A stretch of 10,127 bases of DNA from assembly GCA_020718525.1 (NCBI GenBank), contig DYRX01000145.1, positions 1 through 10,127 on the forward strand, read 5' to 3'. This document shows, piece by piece, positions 6,151 to 10,127 of this stretch. Origin of the DNA: Victivallis vadensis. GTDB lineage: Bacteria > Verrucomicrobiota > Lentisphaeria > Victivallales > GWF2-50-93. Position 1 is the first letter of the stretch; each line of letters opens with the position of its first letter. Made by a program: the position numbers and the translations under genes. Below the pieces are notes generated by a model. That model ran no database searches, was not told the origin of the DNA, and saw nothing but the letters and a program-made list of their open reading frames with translations.

Positions 6151-6990
6151 TCACCTACAGGAGAAGCGAGGATTGCCTGAGCATATCCCCGATCCCAATT
6201 CATCTCTCGTCATTGTCCTTGACAATCCTTTTCTGTCTAAAAATTCTCTGACCTTTGGATTGCTTTGCGGAGAATCCCTCAGCTCATAGGGGCTTCCCTC
6301 TGCAACAATTCCCTTTGCCTCCTTGTCGAGAATTACCATTCTGTCGGCAATCTTGAAGATGCTGTCGAGCTCGTGCGAGACTATGACCATGCTGGTGCCA
6401 AACTTCTTCTTGAGATCGAGTATGAGCAGATCAAGGTTGGCTGCCGTGAGCGGATCGAGGCCTGAAGACGGCTCGTCGAAAAAAAGCAGTTCCGGATCCA
6501 GCGCCATCGCTCTCGCAAGTCCGGCTCTCTTCCGCATTCCTCCGCTGAGCGCCGATGGCAGATAATCCTGAAATCCATCAAGGTTCACCAGCCTCAGCTT
6601 TTCGTCCACTTTTTCCTTTATTTTGCCTTGAGACAGTTCCGAGAATTCTTCCAGAGGAAGGGCGACATTTTCCGCGAGCGTGAGCGATCCGAAGAGGGCG
6701 CCGGTCTGATAGAGGACGCCAAACTGCTTCATCATGCTTCTCTTCTCGTCACCTTCCGAGCGCGTGATGCTTTTTCCATTGATCAGGACATCGCCGGAGA
6801 TTGGCGGAAGAAGACCGATGATGTTTTTCAGCAGAGTTGTTTTTCCGCATCCTGAAGCTCCCACGATGAGAAAGATTTCGCCGCGCCGGACCTTCAGGGA
6901 GATATTTTCTAAAATGATCCGGTCTCCGTATCCCGAATACATATTTTTCACTTCGACAATCGGATCTTCCGTCATTTCTATTGCGTCCAT
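6151..6990 (-). CDS. mlaF: MlaF-type ABC transporter ATPase (phospholipid/toluene-tolerance transport family)
   Basis: This is the ATP-hydrolysing subunit of an Mla-type lipid transporter, which with permease MlaE and the MCE protein MlaD moves phospholipids between inner and outer membrane. The 279 residues show all motifs in order: Walker A GASGCGKT (44-51), Q-loop VLYQTGALFGSLT (92-104), signature ALSGGMRKRAGLARA (147-161), Walker B LLFFDEPSSGLDP (168-180) and H-loop SHEL (His206). The QTGALF and LSGGMRKR forms are typical of MlaF/Ttg2A. The start is ATG 6990, with GGAAGG 10 bases upstream. About 20 residues after KGLS (254-257) extend beyond the usual end. No mlaE or mlaD flanks it: rsmE lies upstream and sppA is convergent downstream, so the partners must be elsewhere if it works as an Mla complex. 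Confidence 0.87.
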   Translation of the reverse strand: MDAIEMTEDPIVEVKNMYSGYGDRIILENISLKVRRGEIFLIVGASGCGKTTLLKNIIGLLPPISGDVLINGKSITRSEGDEKRSMMKQFGVLYQTGALFGSLTLAENVALPLEEFSELSQGKIKEKVDEKLRLVNLDGFQDYLPSALSGGMRKRAGLARAMALDPELLFFDEPSSGLDPLTAANLDLLILDLKKKFGTSMVIVSHELDSIFKIADRMVILDKEAKGIVAEGSPYELRDSPQSNPKVREFLDRKGLSRTMTRDELGSGICSGNPRFSCR

Positions 6991-7068
6991 CTTGGGACTG
7001 CCTTCCTTAATTTACTTAGCCGTTAAGCCAGGGATGGGGTGATGAACTCGGTCTGTGCGAATAAGTAT

Positions 7069-7089
7069 GGCGTTTTTTCCGAAAACGCC
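7069..7089. repeat. Perfect 8-bp hairpin between rsmE and mlaF
   Basis: GGCGTTTT (7069-7076) pairs perfectly with AAAACGCC (7082-7089) around the loop TTCCG. It lies 83 bases downstream of the rsmE stop on the minus strand and 79 bases upstream of the mlaF start. On the minus strand the stem is followed by ATACTTATT, which is only modestly T-rich, so it could be a weak rsmE terminator or an mlaF leader structure. Confidence 0.4.
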
Positions 7090-7091
7090 TC

Positions 7092-7135
7092 GAGGCAGTC
7101 TCGGAAGGACTGGCATACATTCCATAAACTGCCTC
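7092..7135. repeat. Inverted repeat next to the 7069-7089 hairpin
   Basis: GAGGCAGT (7092-7099) is exactly complementary to ACTGCCTC (7128-7135) with 28 bases between, inside which GGAA (7103-7106) can pair with TTCC (7120-7123). The left arm also overlaps the ten-base palindrome GCCTCGAGGC (7087-7096), so the two structures compete for the same bases. No coding function is visible here. Confidence 0.4.
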
Positions 7136-7171
7136 TGCCTGCATTGCCGCACCCAGACTAATGGTTATAAT

Positions 7172-7882
7172 TTACTGCACATCAATATTTTTCTGAGATC
7201 TCTGCAATCTTTCTCTGAGAACTGCGATGCCTGCCGCGCACGCAGTCTCAATCCTCAAAAAGCTTCCGCCAATTCTGATCGGAAGCATTCCTGATGCGGT
7301 CATCATCTCAATTTCCTCTTGATCAAATCCCCCCTCCGGACCGACGATCCATGCCGCCTCGTTGGAGGCGAGGCCGGTCTCAGAAGATTGCCCAGCGCAC
7401 GATCCGAAAAAACCTTGGTACGCTTTCGAACGAATCGTCTTGATTGCGTCATCAAGCTTCTGTATCTCTCCAATCTGTGGGAAAAACGGATTAAGAGACT
7501 GCTTTCCAGCCTCGATGATGCGCATTTTCCAGCGGTCTGAAATCTCCGACGGTCTTGAAACGCTGTTTTTTGCCAGGATCGGAGTGATGGAGGAAACGCC
7601 CAGCTCAACCGACTGCGAAATGATCAGATCAAGCTTGTCCCGCTTGTGCGGCGGACTGAAAAAAAGATGAAGCCTCGCCGTCGGCGGCTGAACGAGCCTC
7701 CTCTCAAGAACCTTGGGCTTTCCAGCTTCAAGCACGGCCTTCGCCAATACGCCATTGCCATCCAGAAGCCAAAGCATGTCTCCGTCATGTTTCCGCAGGG
7801 AAGCGAAAAGATGCCTCTCCTCGGCTTCTGAAATCTCGGCAAAGCCCTCTTCGGGAATTGACTTGCAATAGAATGCGCGCAA
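7172..7882 (-). CDS. rsmE: 16S rRNA (uracil(1498)-N3)-methyltransferase RsmE
   Basis: RsmE methylates N3 of U1498 in helix 44 of 16S rRNA on the assembled 30S subunit; it is a SPOUT-fold, trefoil-knot enzyme. With the start chosen here it is 236 residues, normal for the family. The N-terminal PUA-like part begins MRAFYCKSIP and contains AEERHLFASLRKHDGD (20-35). The catalytic part has SQSVELGVSSITPI (89-102), EAGKQSLNP (124-132), the SAM-binding WIVGPEGGF (178-186) and LRIETACAAGIAVL (209-222). The start is a TTG at 7882: AGGTG lies five bases upstream and the result lines up with the common MRRFF-type beginning. The longer ATG start at 7957 adds 25 residues that match nothing and overlaps yggU by 71 bases. 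The gene is last in the comEA-like, yggU, rsmE cluster. Confidence 0.9.
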   Translation of the reverse strand: MRAFYCKSIPEEGFAEISEAEERHLFASLRKHDGDMLWLLDGNGVLAKAVLEAGKPKVLERRLVQPPTARLHLFFSPPHKRDKLDLIISQSVELGVSSITPILAKNSVSRPSEISDRWKMRIIEAGKQSLNPFFPQIGEIQKLDDAIKTIRSKAYQGFFGSCAGQSSETGLASNEAAWIVGPEGGFDQEEIEMMTASGMLPIRIGGSFLRIETACAAGIAVLRERLQRSQKNIDVQ

Positions 7883-7886
7883 ATGT

Positions 7887-7892
7887 TCACCT
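7887..7892 (-). promoter_or_regulatory. rsmE ribosome-binding site overlapping the yggU stop
   Basis: On the minus strand AGGTGA (7892-7887) contains both the Shine-Dalgarno for the TTG start at 7882 and the TGA stop of yggU, with five bases between AGGTG and the start. This arrangement suggests that rsmE is translated by ribosomes finishing yggU, and it decides the rsmE start. Confidence 0.6.
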
Positions 7893-8252
7893 TGAATTTG
7901 ATCTATTTTTCCCCGAAAGCAACGGCAGTATCCTGGCAATGAAATCCTCCGCGCCACATGATCTCAGCTCGACGAGCTTCAATCGCGATTTGCCTCCAAT
8001 GCGCAGAGAGAAGGAAGACTTTGGAAGCCCTGAAATTTCAGCTAAAAACTCGAGTAGCGCCTTGTTTGCTCTTCCTTCGATCGGAGGAGATTTCACTTTG
8101 ACAAGAAGAGATTTGGTCTCCGCTTCCACGCTTATCGAATTGCGCGCTGACGAGGGCTTCACTCTTACCTGCATCAGCGTAAGCCCTCCAGAATTTCTGA
8201 CGATCTGAGGGAGATTTCCGCGCAGTTCTTCATTTGTCTGATTTTGCTTCAT
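7887..8252 (-). CDS. yggU: DUF167 / UPF0235 family protein YggU
   Basis: This 121-residue protein belongs to the small, widely conserved DUF167 family, known from structures but without an agreed biochemical role. The diagnostic stretch is VRVKPSSARNSI (29-40), LLVKVKSPPIEGRANKALLE (49-68) and SGLPKSSFSLRIGGKSRLKLVEL (74-96); the PPxEGRANxAL core is intact. The first 26 residues (MKQNQTNEEL...) precede the usual domain start, and Met27 is an alternative beginning, but the ATG at 8252 has GAAGA six bases upstream. It overlaps the end of the ComEA-like gene by 23 bases, and its TGA stop forms part of the rsmE ribosome site. Coupled translation of the three genes is likely. Confidence 0.88.
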   Translation of the reverse strand: MKQNQTNEELRGNLPQIVRNSGGLTLMQVRVKPSSARNSISVEAETKSLLVKVKSPPIEGRANKALLEFLAEISGLPKSSFSLRIGGKSRLKLVELRSCGAEDFIARILPLLSGKNRSNSR

Positions 8253-8730
8253 TTCCTATCTTCAAAAAGATTTTGATTTTGTCGAACTGCCGCTGTCCAA
8301 TCCCAGGAAGGGCGGCGATATCTTCTAGCTTGGCAAATGGTCTTGCCCCGATGATCTTCTGTGCGGTCGCATGCCCGATGCCTTTCACGTCAAGAAGCTC
8401 CTCATAGCTTGCCGTGTTCACGTCAATCAGCCCGGACAGCCCTGGCGCATTCACAAACGGCGCTTCCTTTTCATGGATAAGAACGGTCTCTCCGCCGTTT
8501 TTGACAATTTTATAATCGTCTCCCGATATTTCCCTGGACGGAGATGAGCTCTCCGCTTCCGCAGGCGCTTCACGAGCCTCGGAATTTTGAGCCGGCTTTG
8601 CGAATTTCGCAGATTTCCGAGATGAGAGCAGCCCCGAAATCGCCGCGGCGGCCAGGAAAAGCAGGAATATACCCAGCTTGATTTTTTTGCGGCTGAATCC
8701 GCCGCGCCCGCCTTGATAAAAAAGTCCCAT
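8230..8730 (-). CDS. ComEA-like membrane-anchored helix-hairpin-helix DNA-binding protein
   Basis: The protein has 166 residues: a short basic N-terminus (FSRKKIK), one membrane anchor (about 18-36), an Ala/Ser/Glu-rich linker (about 40-70), then two helix-hairpin-helix motifs. The first is IDVNTASYEELLDVKGIGHA (102-121), the second AALPGIGQRQFDKIKIFL (139-156). The VNTA...L..GIG signature is that of ComEA, the double-stranded DNA receptor of natural transformation, so it may bind DNA on the periplasmic side; related anchored HhH proteins occur without competence, and no comEC or comF is in the window. The start is ATG 8730 with GGAGGA nine bases upstream. It is the first gene of the minus-strand cluster and overlaps yggU by 23 bases. 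Confidence 0.82.
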   Translation of the reverse strand: MGLFYQGGRGGFSRKKIKLGIFLLFLAAAAISGLLSSRKSAKFAKPAQNSEAREAPAEAESSSPSREISGDDYKIVKNGGETVLIHEKEAPFVNAPGLSGLIDVNTASYEELLDVKGIGHATAQKIIGARPFAKLEDIAALPGIGQRQFDKIKIFLKIGNEAKSDK

Positions 8731-8768
8731 GAACTAAATTCCTCCGAATCGGTCGCCTTTGATGCCTT

Positions 8769-8796
8769 AATCTATAGGCGCGGGATTGTATTTCAA
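8769..8796 (-). promoter_or_regulatory. Possible promoter for the comEA-like cluster
   Basis: On the minus strand TTGAAA (8796-8791; five of six to consensus) and TAGATT (8774-8769; four of six) are 16 bases apart. Transcription would begin about 30 bases before the ATG at 8730, leaving room for the GGAGGA ribosome site. The -10 box is weak, so this is tentative. Confidence 0.28.
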
Positions 8797-8884
8797 CTTG
8801 GACTTTCGCGAGAATGGACGCGGAACGGATCGTTTCAGGCGTCATTCAGGATGCGAAATGCGGAATTTACAGGACAGAATTGAG

Positions 8885-9124
8885 ATGGTGCCTCGGAAGA
8901 AAGGAAAAAGCGTTCTTGTCGGAGTCGGGCTCGACAGCAAGGACGGTCACGTCAGGTTCACAGAAGGCGACGACTTCGTTTTGAGCGGCGGATCAGAGGA
9001 GACGCATGACAGAATGACGGAAACTGCGATGAAATTTTCCGAAAAGCTGGGCGTTAAAGGAAAGGAGATTCATGAGTTGTCCCGGGAAGAATTCATTGAT
9101 CTCTTGTCCGAGTCCTCCGCATGA
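8885..9124 (+). CDS. Conserved small PVC-type protein of unknown function
   Basis: The product is 79 residues, cytosolic, with no cysteine, signal or membrane segment: a basic start (MVPRKKGKS), VLVGVGLDSKDGHVRFTEGDD (10-30), FVLSGGSEETHDRMTETAMKFSE (31-53) and a C-terminal LSREEFIDLL (65-74). From memory I associate the pattern (L)GVGLD.KDG, a Gly-Gly-Ser-x-Glu-Thr-His motif and a final EEF helix with small uncharacterised proteins in Verrucomicrobia, Lentisphaerae and Planctomycetes; I cannot check this here. I chose ATG 8885, with AGGA 10 bases upstream, because the conserved part begins at the basic RKKGK. ATG 8858, with AGGA six bases upstream, is also possible and would add nine residues. 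Its end overlaps the prmC start by 53 bases, so the two genes are likely translated together. Confidence 0.72.
   Translation: MVPRKKGKSVLVGVGLDSKDGHVRFTEGDDFVLSGGSEETHDRMTETAMKFSEKLGVKGKEIHELSREEFIDLLSESSA
9061..9067 (+). promoter_or_regulatory. prmC ribosome-binding site inside the upstream gene
   Basis: AAAGGAG at 9061-9067 lies four bases before ATG 9072 and is the strongest Shine-Dalgarno near the prmC N-terminus. It supports the start that overlaps the preceding gene by 53 bases. Because the same bases encode GKEIHE of the upstream protein, chance cannot be excluded. Confidence 0.4.
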
Positions 9125-9995
9125 CCGCGAACTGCCGGACGATATCCCGTCAATTTTAAAGACGATGGCTCTTAGCCTTTCCGAAGCCGGGTTCTCCGAT
9201 CCCTACTGCGAGGCGAGATACATTTTGTCCTCGGTGCTCGGGCTTGATAAATTTTCAGAGCTTCATCTTGCCGCCAGGAGTGGGCGCAGGCTTGACCAAG
9301 ACGAGCTTCGTCTTGCTTCATACGCGCTGGCAAGAAGATCTAGTTCAAAGGAGCCTCTTCAGTACATTTTTGGCAAGGCGTACTTCAGAAATCTTGTTTT
9401 GGATCTTGGTCCCGGAGTCTTGATTCCGCGTCCAGAAACAGAGGAACTTACAGATTTGGCTCTTGCCAGACTTTCGCCCGGAATGCGAGTCTGCGAGATT
9501 GGAACAGGCTCCGGGGCGATAGCTCTTTCCATTGCATCCGAAATGCCTGGACTTGAAGTCTTTGCAGGCGAGAAAAGCAGGGACGCGATCGCCTATGCCC
9601 GGAAGAACAGGGACAAACTCGGTCTCGACAGTGTCAAGCTCTTTGTCGCCGACATGTTTGAGTCTCTGAATCCGGAAGCCTGTGCGTTTGATCTGATTGC
9701 GGCAAACCTGCCGTACGTGAATTCTTTTGACTATGCGAATCTTGACAGAGACGTGCGCGATTTTGAACCCAGGACTTCACTTGAAAGCGGGATAGACGGC
9801 CTAGACGCGATACGCCGCTTTCTTTTGGACGCATGGCGCCATCTGAAAGCTGATTCGGCGGCAATACTTGAAATATCACCCGAACAGGAACCATCAATAG
9901 TAGAATTTGCCGGACAAATCGGACGCTATTCTGAGCTGGCTTTCGAAAAAGATCTCTGCGGTAAGACAAGGTTCTGCATTGTCAGGACACCTTAA
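9072..9995 (+). CDS. prmC: Peptide chain release factor N5-glutamine methyltransferase PrmC (HemK)
   Basis: PrmC methylates the glutamine of the GGQ motif in release factors RF1 and RF2, using S-adenosylmethionine, and so tunes translation termination. The 307-residue chain has the helical N-terminal domain with SEAGFSDPYCEARYILSSVLG (37-57) and KEPLQYIFG (93-101), the linker motif LIPRPETEEL (117-126), SAM motif I VCEIGTGSGAIALSIA (140-155) and the active-site motif IAANLPYV (209-216). The active site is NLPY where most members have NPPY; this variant keeps the Asn and the Pro-Tyr needed to hold the substrate glutamine. The first 20 or so residues exceed the usual N-terminus; the ATG at 9072 is supported by AAAGGAG, but a TTG at 9096 would give a more typical length. 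No prfA lies next to it in the window. Confidence 0.92.
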   Translation: MSCPGKNSLISCPSPPHDRELPDDIPSILKTMALSLSEAGFSDPYCEARYILSSVLGLDKFSELHLAARSGRRLDQDELRLASYALARRSSSKEPLQYIFGKAYFRNLVLDLGPGVLIPRPETEELTDLALARLSPGMRVCEIGTGSGAIALSIASEMPGLEVFAGEKSRDAIAYARKNRDKLGLDSVKLFVADMFESLNPEACAFDLIAANLPYVNSFDYANLDRDVRDFEPRTSLESGIDGLDAIRRFLLDAWRHLKADSAAILEISPEQEPSIVEFAGQIGRYSELAFEKDLCGKTRFCIVRTP

Positions 9996-10044
9996 GATTC
10001 GGAATTGGAATTGGCGGAAAAAAACAGCCTTGGAGCTGAACACC

Positions 10045-10100
10045 AACACAGCGGGAATGCCGACATCCTGTCGGCACTCTTAAATTTAACCGGCTGTGTT
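10045..10100. repeat. Outer inverted repeat enclosing the hairpin after prmC
   Basis: AACACAGC (10045-10052) is exactly complementary to GCTGTGTT (10093-10100). With one bulged base the pairing extends inward by GG/CC. It encloses the perfect inner hairpin at 10058-10076, giving a cruciform-like nested structure about 50 bases after prmC. Confidence 0.45.
10058..10076 (+). terminator. Hairpin downstream of prmC, possible terminator
   Basis: TGCCGACA (10058-10065) pairs perfectly with TGTCGGCA (10069-10076) across a three-base loop TCC. It lies 62 bases after the prmC stop and is followed by CTCTTAAATTTAA, which is only partly T-rich. A factor-independent terminator is plausible but not typical. 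The remaining bases 10101-10127 show nothing recognisable. Confidence 0.45.
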
Positions 10101-10127
10101 CCATGACTCGCTATCGTTGTCGTAATC

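Noticed and set aside
7172..7957. RsmE starting at ATG 7957
   Set aside because: The extra 25 residues do not look like RsmE and overlap yggU; the TTG at 7882 fits better.
10040..10107. Integron attC-like site
   Set aside because: The nested repeat lacks the RYYYAAC and GTTRRRY core sites at its ends.
1..10127. CRISPR arrays, tRNA/rRNA genes, transposases or phage genes
   Set aside because: I looked for direct repeats with spacers, tRNA T-arm motifs and mobile-element protein motifs on both strands and found none.

Overview
The window looks like chromosomal DNA of a Gram-negative-type bacterium of the Planctomycetes-Verrucomicrobia-Chlamydiae (PVC) group, most likely the Lentisphaerota. That assignment is inference from four things: two pseudopilins that start FFTLLE and lack the usual glycine before the cleavage site, an LPS-kinase family protein (implying an outer membrane with lipopolysaccharide), an MlaF-type lipid-transport ATPase, and a 79-residue protein that I recall only from PVC genomes. 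The gene content is mostly core or housekeeping; I see no transposase, integrase, CRISPR array, tRNA or rRNA.

Layout. Positions 1-623 carry no gene I can name. They hold a candidate 46-residue ORF on the minus strand with a perfect Shine-Dalgarno in a hairpin loop, several inverted repeats, and a minus-strand frame broken by one stop. Positions 624-1755 (minus) hold two overlapping type II secretion-style pseudopilin genes, GspI-like then GspJ-like. Positions 1902-2318 (minus) encode a small exported protein with a carboxypeptidase-regulatory-like (PEGA-type) beta domain, with a good predicted promoter at 2395-2422. Divergently, 2573-4613 (plus) hold a WaaP/RfaP-like LPS kinase and an iron-sulfur L-serine dehydratase 7 bases apart, followed by signal peptide peptidase SppA (4744-5982).

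An MlaF-type ABC ATPase (6151-6990, minus) faces sppA and has no MlaE or MlaD partner in the window. Behind it a structured intergenic region (about 7069-7135) separates it from a tightly packed minus-strand cluster transcribed in the order ComEA-like helix-hairpin-helix protein, YggU/DUF167 protein, RsmE. The rsmE start is best read as a TTG whose ribosome site overlaps the yggU stop codon. Divergent from this cluster, 8885-9995 (plus) hold the small PVC protein and prmC (release-factor glutamine methyltransferase), which overlap by 53 bases. A hairpin follows at 10058-10076.

Functionally there are three themes: cell envelope (pseudopilins, exported protein, LPS kinase, SppA, MlaF), translation (RsmE, PrmC), and one catabolic enzyme (serine dehydratase). 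No single new defence or mobile system is visible. The least explained parts are the first 540 bases, the rsmE-mlaF intergenic structure and the small PVC protein.
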